Assembly (NCBI GenBank): GCA_007922195.1
Contig: ML681998.1
Span: forward strand, 20,099,663-20,163,662
Reading direction: 5' to 3'
Length of the DNA: 64,000 bases
DNA from: Podocnemis expansa
Lineage: Eukaryota > Chordata > Testudines > Podocnemididae
In this document: one piece after another, positions 22,103 to 35,504 of the stretch
Position numbering within the stretch: position 1 is the first letter of the stretch
How the letters are laid out: each line of letters opens with the position of its first letter
Notes under the pieces: model-generated
The model's input: the letters and a program-made list of their open reading frames with translations, nothing else
What the model was told of the DNA's origin: nothing
Database searches by the model: none
Translations under genes and position numbers: made by a program

Positions 22103-25100
22103 GTAAAATATATTTCTGTTTGTAGATAGTTCCCTTCTGTCATGTAGCCCTTTTTCCTATGTCTGGGCCCTGTTCATTTTCCCGTTTGTATTTTATTTGC
22201 CGTAGCTTGTTCTTTATGTTCGCTACAGCTTCTTTCACCTTCAACCATAGTTCTTTAGTAGTGAACAAAATTCTCTGTGTAATGGAATGGTTCTGCAAAC
22301 AGAATAATTAAACACTTTAAGGACCTCTTAGGATGTGTGCAGTCACAGCATTTTGTTTCATTTGTACTGGTTTACAATTTGTATTTGAATGTGTAACATA
22401 GTTCTGGGAGCTAGCAGGTGTGCATTTCTTAGATTCCTCAGAGTAGCTGTTTGATTGGATATTGGGATGTAATGTTATCTAATCAGCCTGCAAGTCTGGA
22501 ATTGCTAGACTGCTAATTAGCCAATCAACTGCAAACTGGCAAAAACTCACAGGAAGGCAGTGCTGGATGGGCCACATGAGTTAGCTTTGCCTCTCACTTC
22601 AGCCTTGGGGAAAGAGCTGACGATACAAGGGATGCTATAAATAGTACTTCTCCATGAAAGTTTAAAGGTAGTGTTAGAGGAAACTTACTTAAATAAACTG
22701 CACACAGTGTGCATACCTAATCAGTGGAGTCTGGGCAGTTTCTGTAGTGCAAGAAGGGAGGAGGAGTCATGCCCTGCTATGGACTGCAATAAATACTACA
22801 GTTCTTAAATTTCCTTTTTTATAATCGCATCTTGAACTGTTGTTTCAGGGAAATATTTTATTGTGTGATATCAATATTAAAAGACATTGACCTGTTTAGT
22901 GATATGAAAACAAATAGAAATTAGGTCTTTAATGTAATGTCAACTCTTATCTGCACGGAAATTATCTTTTGTATAGGTTGAACAATGTTCATTCATGTAG
23001 ATTGGTTGTGGACATTGGTAATCAAAAAAGGGTCTTTCACTCAGCCGTATTAATGGTGTGGTAGAGTGTTGTGTAGCTCTGCTGCTGCAAGCTTAAAACA
23101 CTTTAGGTGTCTGTAATGGAGTGTCCTACACATCATCTGCCCCCTCCTGGATAACCTGCTTATCTTGGTGCACCCCACACTAGAAAAAAAGCCCTTTATG
23201 AAAAGAAGGGCAGAATTGTTTGGACTTTTCAGGAGTTGTTTAGCAAGACCTCCAAAGCTCAGTTGGTGAGGGAACAAGTCAGGCTTTCTCCTCCAGGGCT
23301 AGAAAGACTTAAGAGCAGGCAAAAGCCAATAAGAACTGTCATCTGTAGGCCAGGGAAAAAAAGGGCTGGCTGTTTCTGTCATATGGCAGTTCTAGGTGAA
23401 GTCAGGAAAGGGGAGGGAGGAAGGATCTTCCTTCTTCCTGATCCCCAAAAGCCAGTCCTAATTAGAACCTAATTCTGAGTTTACTGTGCATTTAGGTTAG
23501 TGAGAGACTGTTAATTTATTTTGTGATGTGACAGGCCCAGGCAGGACACCCTGAGTTAATCATTTATTAGACTAGTTCATTTTATTCAAAACCCATAGGC
23601 TCAGTTGGGTCTGTGACACTACTGTAAGGTATGCTTTTATCAGTGAAGTTTCTGCTTCTCCACAGTATTACACATTTGCTACAATTAATTAGCCTAGAAT
23701 TGATAATATTTCCTGTATTTTCCACTTAGTTTACAATGATAAAAGGTAATATTCCTTATCTGACTTACTCATTGGTAAAATACTTGAATAGGTTAAATTC
23801 TTCTCTCCACTTTCTATCATAGGGCAATGGGCGAAGGGAATCAGTCACTTTCTCCTAATACTGAACAAAAAGCAGGCTAATCCATACTGTCTCTCTGCTT
23901 TACTGCAGAAAGTCTGCCTAGGAGCTTCATCAGACCCCTTATGTCCTGCTTCCTGCCATTGATTTAAAGAAACAGTATCAATATCTCCCATTTTTGCAAT
24001 AGTAAAGTGTCCTCATGCAACCAAGTGTGAACTGCTCTGTTGTACCTGGTAGAGGAGATTTTTCTTTCTGGTGTTACTGTTGTCAAATCTAGCTGTTTTT
24101 GAAAAGTGGTGGGGTTTCATAGTATTAAAGTCCATCTCACAATGGCATGAAAAGCACTATCCCCTCGCTGTGCTCCAAAAAAGTCTCGTCCTCAGTCTCT
24201 CATGATGTTCTTACAGCATGGATGGAGAAAGGTGGGAGCAAACAGTCTAGAGTTCCATTCAGGCTCCACACTCTCCTCCCTGGCCATTCATGTGAGAAAC
24301 ACCTACGAGATGGTTCCTCTGCTTCTTCCCCTGCCCTCCCAACATCCCCTAGCTTGGGAAGGAGCACAGGCAGTGAAGAGTGCCTGAAGCAGCCATCCCC
24401 CTCCAAGGAAAGGGGCCCTGTTGCAGCCACCAGGCCTGGCAAGGACTCTAAAAGGAGCAGAGGTGAAGTGGGTGGGATCTGATGATGGGATGCTCATGAG
24501 TTCTGGAAAAGGGAGGGCCCCTGGATGCTGCAGGAGAGAAGAATAATTAAAACAAATGAACTGTTTGCCTCTACTTGGACAACTCATTGACATTTTTATT
24601 AAAAATAATCTAAATGTTCATACTTACATGGTTATCAAAATTATGGACAGCAATTTAAAATTTGTCTCCTATTTGATTGTGGCTGAATTGATTATTTAAA
24701 AATATTTCCAAAGTAATTTTGTTGATAATCTGTACCAGAATGTTGCAAGACTGCCCCGCTTCTGCTTCCTTCCCCTCACAAAGCCAGTGAGTGACCCTCA
24801 ATTTTATAACCCCTGGGGAAAGAATATTTCTCGTACACACAGCTTGTCCTCATAGCAGCTAGACCCAGGAGGGAAAACCACCACTCTGTTTCCATTTCCC
24901 AGTTCCCTCCTTCTTTCCTTTCAGCCCTTTAGGGCTAGGCTGGCAGCTGCCTCTGATTGTCTAAATAGGTGCTGATTTTCTCCAGCCAGCTCCAATTTAC
25001 CTCCATGAATGGGAGCTGGCATGACAGGGGACAAACTCGGCTGTCCTTGCTCAGCACCCTGTCGCACACCTCCCCTCTTCTCTAGCCCTCAGGTTCACCT

Positions 25101-26108
25101 TCCCACATCCTCTTCACACCACTGGGGGAGGCCGTTTGGGAGTGCTGCCCTCCCCACTCTGGTGACTGAGGGAGTTTTCCTTGTGGGGTTCATCCATCCC
25201 CCACCCCTAGAAACTACATGGGATAGGGGTGTCCACCCTTAAAGCTCTGACACCACCTGCAGGTGCTCACATTACTTTGCATCCCTGGTGGGCCCCTCTT
25301 TCTTTTTCCCCGTTAACTTCTAGCAGAGTTTTGGTATTGGAGATTCTGAAACCCAGTGTGACTAGAGGAGAGAAGGGCCCATGTCAAGCAGGGGCTGGGC
25401 CTTGTTTTCCAGGGTCCCCTTGCAGGGAGTTCCAGTGGGCCTTTTGCCTCCATGACAGGTAGATGGATCTTTTGGTTGGATATCTCCCCCATATCTCTCT
25501 CCATCTTTCCCTATTCAGGCTCTGTTGTCTAGGGTTTTCAAATTCAGGGATCGCTACCCCCTTTCTTGAGGCACCTCCCCCTTTTTCCACCATGGGCTTT
25601 CTTACTCAACCTCTATCCCTTTGAGAGAAAGGGATGAAGTAAGTGCCAACCACTACCAGATACAGCGGGCCCTTTATTACTCCACCCCACTTCCAGCAAA
25701 ACTTGTTCCAAACCTCTAGCAGCAGCAGGTCACTAGGCACTGCCTTGTGTCGCCATAGATACATTCCAAATTTATTTTGGTCCCTGGGATGAGCCATTGC
25801 AGTTTCACTAGCCCCCTGCTTATGAGAGAGTAGGTGGAGACCATGTCCACTAGGCCACATTGGGGTCTCTGCCCCACCATCATGGGAAGGATGGTGAGTA
25901 GTTGCCATCCTTTCCCTTGCACTCCAGTGTAGATCCAGCCACAAAATTCTGTGAAACAAAACTCCCAAGCAGTCTCCCTTTTTATGTCGAGTCATTCACA
26001 CTGCCAACAGACAAGCTGTCTGGCCAGTGGCGGCTCTTAAGTTGTTTTCGTTTCTCTGGATTGTCTCCCAGTTTCCTTCCCCTTATTGGGGCATCCCTTC
26101 TTCGAGGG

Positions 26109-26296
26109 CAGGGGTCTCAAACACGCAGCCCATGGGCCAAATGCAGCTCCTAAAGTTATTTCCTGTAGCCTGCAATGACACTATTGTTACTGATATTTGC
26201 AATATCATTGTATGAAAAGGTTTCAGTGGTGCAGCCCTTGGGCTAACATACTCATTCTCATGTGACCCTAATGGTGATCTGAGTTTGAGACCCCTG
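26109..26296 (+). mobile_element. hAT-type MITE, family A
   Basis: A 188-bp element, ends CAGGGGTCTCAAA and TTTGAGACCCCTG, flanks TTCGAGGG and TTCTAGGG (7 of 8 match). Confidence 0.9.
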
Positions 26297-26304
26297 TTCT
26301 AGGG

Positions 26305-27760
26305 GAAGTCTGCTTCTCATTCAGCTCCACTGTACCCAGCTCAGAAGGAGTGTTTGTGTGTGGTGTGGGGATTGCACTCGATGCTGGTGTAACCTTCGGG
26401 TGGGCTAGAAGATATTTAATTGTCCTTCTCCAGTGCCCCCCAAAAAAATTGCATTCCAACTCCCAAAGAGAAGCAGCTGGAGACCCAAGATTCAGTGTGT
26501 AAGACTCACAGTGAAGATTGTTCAGTTACCCTCTCCTCATTAAAACACCACTTAAGAACAAACATAAACTTTATTAACTATTAGCCTGATAAACCTTATC
26601 CTAAGAAAAACAAAATGAATTTAAGCAGAACAGTTCCCACAGAAACGTTATGGGAAAGAATCCCAAGAGTCCTAAAGTTTAGGTGGAGTTCACACATAAA
26701 ATGTCTCAGTTGCAGTCTCTATTCAAGTCCAAAGACTTGAGTTGCAAGAAGCAACAATCACTTTGGTTGCAGAAATCCACACAGGCTTTTCTTTCTCTTC
26801 TGGAATCAGCACCATCCAGTCAGTTTACTGGTTAACCAGCAATCAGTCACATGTGAGAAGTCTCTGCTGCAAAATGCTCCACAGCAGGGAGAAAACACCT
26901 TGCTGTCCATTCCTGGCTCAGCTTCTCCCAGTCACACACTGAGCACAATGACTCCCCTCATTGCAACTCCATGGCTGCTGCTGTCAAGGCATCTGACCAC
27001 AGAAAAGATAGAAGACCTTGTGGAGCATGCTCAACACTACCACCCACTTCATTTCCATAAGCTTCTGGACCTGGGCAGCCAAATCTGCCCGGCAACATAA
27101 CCCAGCCTCAAGAGAGCCCTGAAAGAGAGAGCTCCTTTAATTAGGTATATGAGTTACACTGGGCATCTGCTAAGAGTTCAGGGGCTCCTGGGGGTGAGGT
27201 AGCTGGCTGGTAGGCAGCTGAACTTGAGGGACTTAATTTCATGGCATTCTTCGATGTTCCACAGATGTGGTCTTGGTGTCCTGAAATGGGACTTCTGTCA
27301 GTTGGTCACCCTATGGCTTTAGCCTGCAGCAAGACTAGGGGCCCCACAAAATCTAATAGCCCTGGGGACCGCAGAGGAGTTAATCCAGCCCTGTGCAGCA
27401 CACAGCCTTTTCTCTTGCTATGGCTGTGAATCCAAATTGGAGTCTGGCTGACACAGTCCCATTTGCTGTGAACCCAGGGACTACTTGCCTTACAAGTTAG
27501 CTCCGTTGGACCCCCCCACCTTGTCTCACCTTGCTCCCCTCCTTTCTGTGCATGTCCTCTGCAGGACGCTTTATTCCCTTTGTGCCCCATGACACCTGGC
27601 TTGTTCCCTTTTCTCCCAGTGGCCTCTCCTTCGCCAGGAATTCCAGATATGTCCCTCTCCCTTCTAATTTTGTTCTCACACCATTTCAACAACAAATGCT
27701 CTGGGTTTCCTAGTTGTAACTGAGGACAGAGTCTGACCACAGTTTCAGAGTAGTACACTG
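26305..27760 (-). repeat. unclassified repeat-like region, possible LTR
   Basis: A compositionally distinct 1.4 kb stretch after the hAT copy. On the minus strand it holds AATAAA near 26570 and a G-rich following segment, so an LTR in reverse orientation is possible. No ends, target duplication or coding frame can be identified. Confidence 0.2.
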
Positions 27761-28062
27761 AGTCCAGATGAGTATCTGTTTCTTAAATTTTCTTTGTATA
27801 ATAACTTCAGCATTTCAGTTTTTCTGATGAGGCTCTTGTCATGGCTGAAGTCATTGTCAGTTAGCAATGGTGTTTATAGAGGCAGATGAACGGGTGTGTG
27901 TTAGCTTTCAGTTAAGGTGAAAGCTGTTTCAGAATGAATAAATCAAGCCCTTTTGATTAAAAAAAAAGTATATTCTCCAGAAAACATCAGAGGCATGTGT
28001 GTGAGGGGAGTTCTGAATATGTAGTATCTCAGTCTTGTGTTTCTTGATTTCTATTGTCTAAA

Positions 28063-28284
28063 AGTTCCAAAGGGGTAGCCATGTTAGTCTGGTTCAGCAA
28101 AACATCAAGGAGTCCTGTGGCATTTTATAAACTAATTTATTTATCACATGAGCTCTCAAGAGAGAAAATCCCACTTCATCAGACACTTGGGGAACTTTCA
28201 GAATAGGAGGAAAATATATATTTTCTCCCATGAAAGCTCAGGTGATAAATAAATTAGTCTTTAAAAGTGCTACAGGACTCCTTG
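28063..28284. mobile_element. inverted-dimer insertion (Penelope-related?)
   Basis: Two facing arms (GGAGTCCTGTGGCATTTTATA and GTGCTACAGGACTCCTTG) flanked by an exact 15-bp target duplication TTTCTATTGTCTAAA at 28048-28062 and 28285-28299. On the minus strand the left arm shows an intact CTGATGA box (28176-28182) followed by a hairpin-like segment. The long target duplication marks a retroelement-like insertion of the whole dimer. Confidence 0.85.
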
Positions 28285-28514
28285 TTTCTATTGTCTAAAT
28301 TTCTACATGTATTTTAAAGAGATTAGGGGGTATAGCTGATGGTTCTGCTGATTAGCACATTCCTAAATTTTAGATGGATCAAGGAGGTGTGATTGCTATT
28401 ATGAAATATGCATCACCCTGTCCCTTCTCCTTATAATATTCTGTCTAGACTCTACAGTATCATGGGTATCTAAAATTTCAAAGGGCTTTTAAATACTGAT
28501 TCATTAAGTAGGTA

Positions 28515-28660
28515 ACTGATTATCCCCATATCACAGATGAGGAAGTGAAGTCACAAAAAGGTCCAGTGATTTGCCCAAGATCATACAATGAGTCACTAAC
28601 AACAGTGAGCATAAAATCCAGGTCTGCTAATTCCCAGTTCTGTTCTCTTCCCATTGAAGA
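28515..28660 (-). repeat. MIR SINE, reverse orientation
   Basis: TTATCCCCATATCACAGATGAGGAAGTGAAG, TGATTTGCCCAAGATCATAC and CAGGTCTGCTAATTCCCAG are the reverse complement of MIR consensus words. About 150 bp long, diverged, so very old. Confidence 0.75.
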
Positions 28661-29548
28661 ACTCCAGACTGTTAGTGCTTATGCTAAATCTATCTAAAAT
28701 ATTCAAGAGTTTTCAGTCTGTAACTCTCATAAGAATGGATTTTTTGTTGATTTATTTTATTCTTTTTTTCTTTTGTGAAGACCAGTGTTCCTCAATATTT
28801 TGCATTTCTCCTTTTGCTCCTGGCTCAGTAACCCAAGAATAACAATAATGAAAACATCATCTTTAAAATGTTATCTATTTTTTAAACTTCAAGAGACTTC
28901 ATTGTGATTCTGAGTGAAGCTGTGAATTGGTTCTTATGTGTTTGCCTGAGTTTAGTTTTAATTTTAATTCTGAAGTGAACTATGTAAACGTCTATCTTCA
29001 AATACTTTTGTTCAATAGCTTCTAACTTAAGTTTCTTTGAACTTCATTGTAAATGTAACAGTTAGGCCATGTGTCATGAAACGTGTCTGTTTAGAAGTGT
29101 AGTATATTGTTTGAACTGTTTGTAGTGTTGCTTCACTGAATCATAGTTCAGTTTGTCATGCCAGCCTTGTCATGCGTAACACTAGCTCTAGAAGAGAATG
29201 CTACCTCCTACACTAATTATTTTCATCTCAAAACAATGACAGTGCTCTGAAAAATGAGCAACTTAGATACACAGTCATCACATTCTTCAGTTCCTTTACT
29301 GTACTGCTGTGCTGATTTAAATTCTGCAAATATATCCTACCTGGCAATTAACAATATAATTGTGAAGAACTTGGGAAGATAAGCCCAAACCGAAAGAAAG
29401 AAAATACATTATTAATAAAATTGTTAGAATGAAGGGTGTAGCATGCTCCCAGGTGATAAAGATGATTATGGTTTGTATTATGGTAAAGTTAGAGGCTCCT
29501 ATCAGGGTCAATACTTCCTGCCATGTGCTGTCCAAATACAGTGTAGAA

Positions 29549-29746
29549 CAGGGGTCTCAAACATGCAGCCTGCAGGCCGCATGCAGCCCCTAAAGCTATT
29601 TCCTGTGGCCCGCAATGATACTATTGTTACTGACATTTGCAATATCATTGTATGAAAAGATTTCAGTGGTGCAATCCTTGGGTTAACGTACCAGTCCTCA
29701 TGTGGCCCTATACTGGTCCTCCTGGTGATTTGAGTTTGAGACCCTG
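29549..29746 (+). mobile_element. hAT-type MITE, family A
   Basis: A 198-bp element, ends CAGGGGTCTCAAA and TTTGAGACCCTG, flanks GTGTAGAA and ATGTAGAA (7 of 8 match). It lies just upstream of a CR1. Confidence 0.9.
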
Positions 29747-29790
29747 ATGTAGAATGAATGTCAGGATCTGTTTTTATACTTTGGTTCTCA

Positions 29791-30369
29791 GAAGAAGTGT
29801 TGCCAGCAGATCGAGGGATGTGATCATTCCCTTCTATTCGGCACTGGTAGGCCGCATCTGGAGTATTGTGTCCAGTTTTGGGCTCCCCACTACAAAAAGG
29901 ACGTGAACAAATTAGAAAGAGTCCAGTGGAGGGCAACAAAAATGATCAAGGGGCTGGAGCACAAGACCTATGAAGAAAGACTGAAGGAACTAGGCTTATT
30001 TAGCTTGCTTAAGAGAAGACTGAGGGGGGATTTGATAGCAACTTTCAACTACCTGAAGGGATGCTCCAAGGAGGATGGAGCTCGGCTGTTCTCAGTAGTA
30101 ACAGAGGACAGAACGAGGAGCAATGGTTTCAAGTTGCAGCTGGGGAGGTCGAGGCTGGATATTAGGAAAAACTTTCTTACTAGGTAAATGGTGAAGCATT
30201 GAAATGGGCTACCTAGGGAAGTGGTGGAATCTCCTCCTTTGGAGATGTTTAAGGCCCAGCTGGACAAAACCCTGGCTGGGATAATTTAGTGGAAGTGGTC
30301 CTGGTTTTTTGGCAGGGGATTGGACTAGATGACTTCATGAGGTCCCTTCCAATCCTATGATTCTATGAT
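29791..30369 (+). mobile_element. CR1 LINE, 5' truncated
   Basis: Encodes [39 protein letters not shown] and [12 protein letters not shown] of CR1 ORF2, then the 3' end CCTATGATTCTATGAT. Compared with the 46706 copy, the CGAGTG codons after LTR have become TAAATG, giving a stop before the normal C-terminus. The fragment starts in the thumb-like C-terminal domain of reverse transcriptase. Confidence 0.95.
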
Positions 30370-31516
30370 TTCTTCTAATGGGCTACTTTAATGCTTCATA
30401 GCATGCTGTCAACCAGTGATTAGGAAAGAATTGCTATGCTATTGTCCAAGTGGATTGTGTTTGTGAGACCTCCCTCACAAGTCCAGTCACATCCACACCC
30501 CATCTGTCTCCTAATATGGCCCCATATTGTCTACCAGAACCACATCCACACCCAAACCTGCATTTGTGACCTCTTACAGAGGGGATATTGACAGGCTGAG
30601 CATCATTGGCAGACTGTTTTGGAAGATTCAACAAATTCTTAGGCAGTACAGGAAGCTGTTTATTAAAAAAATCTACTCCTCCAAATAGAAATAGTTCTCT
30701 ATATGGACTCTTCAGAATAATCTGAGGCCAGCTGGGGCTCCAATACTGTAAATCTTCAACTACATGCTGCACTTAAAAACAGGCTGGATTGGTTGTTTAT
30801 TTTATTCAAAGTCCACCTGGCAGCAATATCAGTACGTCATGTGTTGATATGATCATATTCATTCTTTTCACATCTAATGGTATCAAGATTCCTCAAGGTC
30901 TTCCTGCATTCTTACACATCTGCTAGCTTTCTGACTGCTACAAGGGATCTGAACATCTTCCTCTTCCTCAAAGCTCTTGAAGCCTCTGTTCAAGATGTCA
31001 TTGGATTGATGGATATATCACTTTACCCTTAATACAATCTGTCTGGTGGTGATCAGCTTGGTGCAGAGAGTAAATAATTTCCAAGCTCTTATGGTCAGCC
31101 ATCTGTTTACATCCTTTCACAAAGACAAAGTGATTCTAAAACTGCACCCAAAGTTCATCTCTAAGGTTGTCCAGAGATTTACTGAATCAGTTGATTAACC
31201 TTTCAATATTCCTTCCAAAATCACATTCAGTACTAGTAAAGAGAAGCTGCATTCCTTGGGTCTTTCCAGAGTCTAGCTCTGTTACCTGGACAGGATTAAA
31301 CCCTTTAAATTGTCTCCTTGTTTCTTTGTGACTGCATCCTTCTCATTTAAAGTTCAGCCTGTCTCATCACGGGCTTTTTAAATAGATCCAGTAATGGATG
31401 AGCTGGTGAGCTGCTCCCTTCAAATGTTATAGCACACTCCCCCAGGACACAGGCAGCATCTTCATCCTGCTTCAGAAATGTATCAGTATCTGAGGTCTTT
31501 AAAGCAGCAGTTTTTA

Positions 31517-31626
31517 AGAGGTAGCTGTGTTAGTCTGTTTCAGCAAAAAAAACTAGGAGTCCTGTGGCACCTTAAAGACTTCAGAAATTCACTTCCGTGA
31601 TTTGTAATCCATTTCCTCAGATGCAC
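31517..31626 (-). mobile_element. single-arm copy of inverted-dimer repeat
   Basis: AGAGGTAGCTGTGTTAGTCTG, AGTCCTGTGGCACCTTAAAGAC and TCAGATGCAC are the family words in the reverse of the 12083 orientation. The hammerhead-like core is degraded. Confidence 0.75.
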
Positions 31627-32674
31627 ACAGTGAAAACTTAGCTTGCTAAGTATATGTAGGTATATAGAAGGGTGAATCAAATTATTATGTGGAGGACCCG
31701 TGTTAATGAGCTTGATTCAAACACTGTGGATTTGGCCCATTCGCAACAGTTGATTACCCCATAAGAATGTTCAAAGAGGGCAAAATACTCTTTGTGATGA
31801 GGTAGCCACTCCCACTCCCTAATCAGACCTGATCTGATAGAGTTAAGTTTGTATATGAATTCCAGCTCTGCAGTTTCACGCTGAAGTCTGTTTTTGAAGT
31901 TTTTTTGCTGAAGTACTGTAACTTTTGAGTCTGTTACTGAATGTCCAGGGAGACTGAAGCACTCTCTTACTGGCTTTTCAGTGTTAACATTCTTGATGCC
32001 TAATTTGTGTCCATTTGTTCTTTTGTATAGAGAAAGCAGCTAGATCTAATGCCAACTTTGGTAGAGTAGTATTCCAGTAGTTGCTGGACTGCTGCGGCTG
32101 GTACTGCTCACTTCCTTTATCCAGAAGGAATACTTTTTGTGAGTCTCCTATGGTGGGCTCCACACTGATGCATGAAGCAAAAATAATGGTTACTTTTCCT
32201 ACAGCAAGTGCTGTAGTCAGTGTAGATTGCACAACCTGCCCACTACTTCCACTTCTCAGAGTCCTCAGCAACTCAGGCTTTGAACTGTGAAACAAGAGAG
32301 GGAAAGGGAGTGGCTACCCTGCCCTTTAAGCCCTTGGATGGATGCAAGGAGGGTATGAAGCACCTGTTTAGCCTTGCTGAGTATAGCTATTTGAAAGGCT
32401 CCAATATAGCACCTCTGATTCACATACACACCAAAAGTGGGATCCACATTGACTGTAACATCTAGAAGAACCACAGTCACTGTCAGGTGCCTCTCAGGTA
32501 TTAGGTAATTGAATTCCACTAGCCACTGAATAATTGAATTAAGAAATCTAACTTCTGGTGTGTTTACTAAGAGAACTCTTCCTTGTAGATAGTTTTAGTT
32601 TAGTCAAATAAGGATGATAAATTGTGGCTGCTCTTACCCTGAGGCTGTACATGATTTCTCTCATAAAATAAAAA

Positions 32675-33935
32675 ATGTAGGATTGGGAAGGACATCAGAA
32701 AGGTCATCTAACCCAGTTCCTTGCACTGAGACAGGACTAAAGAATATCTAGACTATCTCTGACAGGTGTTTGTCTAACCTACTCTTAAAAACCTCCAATG
32801 ATGGAGATCCCACAACCTCTTGAAGTAATTTATTTCAGTGCTTTACTACACTAACAGTTAGGAAGATTTTCTTTAATGGCTAACCTAAATCTCCCTTGCA
32901 GCAATATAAGCCCATTATTTCCTGTCCTGTCCTCAGTAGTTTAGGAGAGCAATTTATCAGCCTCCTCTGTATAACAACCTTTTACATATTGGAAAACTGT
33001 TGTCATGTCCCCCCCCCCAGCCCCCCATCTAAACAAACCCAGCTTTTTCAATCTTCTTCTGTAGGTCATGTTTTCTGGACTTTTAGTCATTTTTGTTTCT
33101 CTCCCCCTTGGACTTTCTCCTATTTTTCACATCTTCCCCAAAGCATGAAACCCTGAACTGGAACCAGTACTCCAGTTGAGGCGTTACCAGTGTTGAGTAG
33201 AATGGAAGAATTACTTCTTGTGTCTTTCGTACAACATCCCTACTAATGTTTCCCAAAATGATATTCATTCTTTTGCAAACGTATGAATTGTTGTCTCATT
33301 TACTTTGTGATCCATTATAATATTCAGACCCTCTTCTGCAGTACTCCTTCCTAGGCAATCATTGCCTTCCTAAGTGTAGTACTTTTGCATTTGTTCTTTT
33401 TAATTGTCATCCTGTTTATCGCATATGATTTCTCTAGTTTGTCAAGGTCATTTAGAAGTTTAATGATGTTTTCCAAAGTGCTTACAACCCATACCAACTT
33501 GGTGTCATTCTCAGACTTTACAAGTGTACTCTCTCTGTCATTATCTAAATCAGGCGTGGCCAAACTCTGGCTCGGGAGCTGCATTTGGCTCTTGAATGAA
33601 AAAGTTTGGCTCACGGAAGAGCGTCAGCAAATCAATTTAGTAGGTAAAAGTATATGGCTATATGCCTCAATGTGGCTCTTGAAGGTTTAATAATCACCTT
33701 GTGTGGCTCTTGAGTTCCATAAGTTTGGCCATCCCTGATCTAAATCGTTTATACAGATACTGAATAGAACCAAACCTGCAGGACCCCACTTTATATATCC
33801 TTCTAGTCAAACTATGAACCATTGAAACTGCTCTCTGACTACCCTTTTCCAGCCAGTTGTGTACCCACCTTACAGAAGGTTGATCAATGCTGTATTTCTC
33901 TAGTTTATAAGAAGGTCATATGAGACCATATTATC
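32675..33935 (-). mobile_element. CR1-like LINE, degenerate, interrupted by hAT
   Basis: Minus-strand translation yields ILPFYSTLVTPQLEYWFQF (about 33215-33160), and NDTKL with LLNDLDKLEKS further upstream (33520-33400), in the order of CR1-clade reverse transcriptase. Frameshifts and stops are frequent. A family B hAT copy sits inside it (33551-33737). The 3' end is near 32675 (GGATTGGGAAGGACATC on the + strand). This is an older lineage than the copy at 46706. Confidence 0.85.
33551..33737 (+). mobile_element. hAT MITE, family B, nested in CR1
   Basis: A 187-bp internally deleted copy with ends CAGGCGTGGCCAAACT and AGTTTGGCCATCCCTG..., flanked by identical 8-bp duplications ATCTAAAT (33543-33550 and 33738-33745). 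It is younger than the LINE it interrupts. Confidence 0.93.
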
Positions 33936-34083
33936 TCTGTATTTTTTTTGGACAGTTTATAAACTCAAGTCTGAAAAGTTATGAGAAGATCTTTTTTCCC
34001 CACAATATTTTTGTCACTTTTCTGACTTCATTTAAAATGCTTTGTCTCACAATTTTAGTTGTGGGATGCAAGGTAAATTCAAA

Positions 34084-34180
34084 GCATCTGACAAAGTGGG
34101 ATTTTCTCCCACAAAAGCTAATGTGATTGAATAAACTTGTTAGTTTTTAGAAGTGCCGCAGGACTCCTTGTTTGTTTTAA
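34084..34180 (+). mobile_element. single-arm copy of inverted-dimer repeat
   Basis: CATCTGACAAAGTGGGATTT then CTCCCACAAAAGCTAATG, and GTGCCGCAGGACTCCTTG. The five-base stem (GTGGG/CCCAC) survives while the GAAA box has become AAAA. Confidence 0.75.
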
Positions 34181-35504
34181 AGTAGATTCAGGATGTGGTT
34201 GATCAGATCACTACATGCTCTTGATTTCAAGAATAAGTTTCCAAGTCTTCCGCAAGTAAACTGGCTAGTCCTAAGCAACCTTGCAGCTTAGTTGTACTGT
34301 GTGATTTAACATGAATTGTAAAATTTGAAAACAAAAAACATCCCGCATTAACTTGTTGTGCAATAAAACCACTGCAAACCAAACTAGCACAGGCATAAAT
34401 AGCAGTGAGGTATTGGAAAGGTGAATAGGACAGAGTGCTCTATCCCCTGAACCCTAGGTACATACCACAAGACAGTTCATTTCCCGTCCAAGTAGTCCCT
34501 TTTGGCAGCAGGAGCTGCGATAACCTTTCCCTGATGTGTTTCCTTCCCAGAGTCCTTCACTGTGGTGTGTAGCTACATGTACCCTACAGGCTGCTACAGG
34601 TATAGATAAGTATAAATAAAGTCTGAAAGTCCCACAGTACCCTTTGAGTTTTGCCTACCTTTTCTATGTTAAAAGAAATGCTTTGGTTGAATAACAGTAT
34701 ATATAAGACTAAATTAAAGTCACCTATCTATTTATGGATGAATTTCTCTTTCTGTAAAGAGATGTTGAGAGCATTCTGTTAAAAATATTAATTATCTGCT
34801 CAATTTTTCAATCAACCTACTAAATATAAGTTCAGTTAAATAAATCTAATAAATAGGGTTTAATGTGTGGCTTTCAGACGTTTACATCAGTTGTATAAAT
34901 AGGTAAACATGAGTCAATACAATATGTTTTCTCCAAATGAGGATTCTAGGGATGAAGTCATTATAATTTCAAATTTTAGTGCATCTCTCTGATGTGAATT
35001 GACAGATGAACACATGTATTAGCCCAAAGTAGAGTTTCCATGGAAATGTAACTTTCTACCTCATAGTTCTTCCAAAAATGCTGTTATTGTTCAATATCTT
35101 CAGCAAATCAATGGAATGAAAGCATCTTTGAATAGCAACGTCTATTAAGATTAAAATTCCTTTCTTAGTTGTACACAGATGCATATAGAAATCTTAGTTC
35201 AATACAATAGCCATTCTATGGTATGATAATATGTTAGGGTTATTAAGTGCTTTATGTCAGTAAAGAATTTGTCAGAGTAAGAAACATCACAAAGAGGTAT
35301 TAATACTGGTAATTTTATTGGAAAAAACAAATGACTTCAGCGTAAATCAGATTCAGATATTTACATCTTTAGTACAAGAACAAGAAATTAATTTGCAATT
35401 CAGGGCATAAAAATAAACAAAATTCTACAGGAGTCATAACTGAGATAAAATTATTTAGATTATATTACTAGTTAGACTTTTATAATGTAGACCTACCCTT
35501 TGAG

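Noticed and set aside
21789..22106. Open frame with ATG at 21789
   Set aside because: The ATG is in the intron before the TTTCAG acceptor; the real coding part starts at 21818 by splicing, so this is not an independent gene start.
24147..24482. Serine/proline-rich open frame with an acceptor-like tract near 24352
   Set aside because: A possible exon 24353-24462 would enter in phase 2 but is 110 nt and leaves in phase 1, shifting the downstream RIMS2 frame; the donor GTGAAG is weak.
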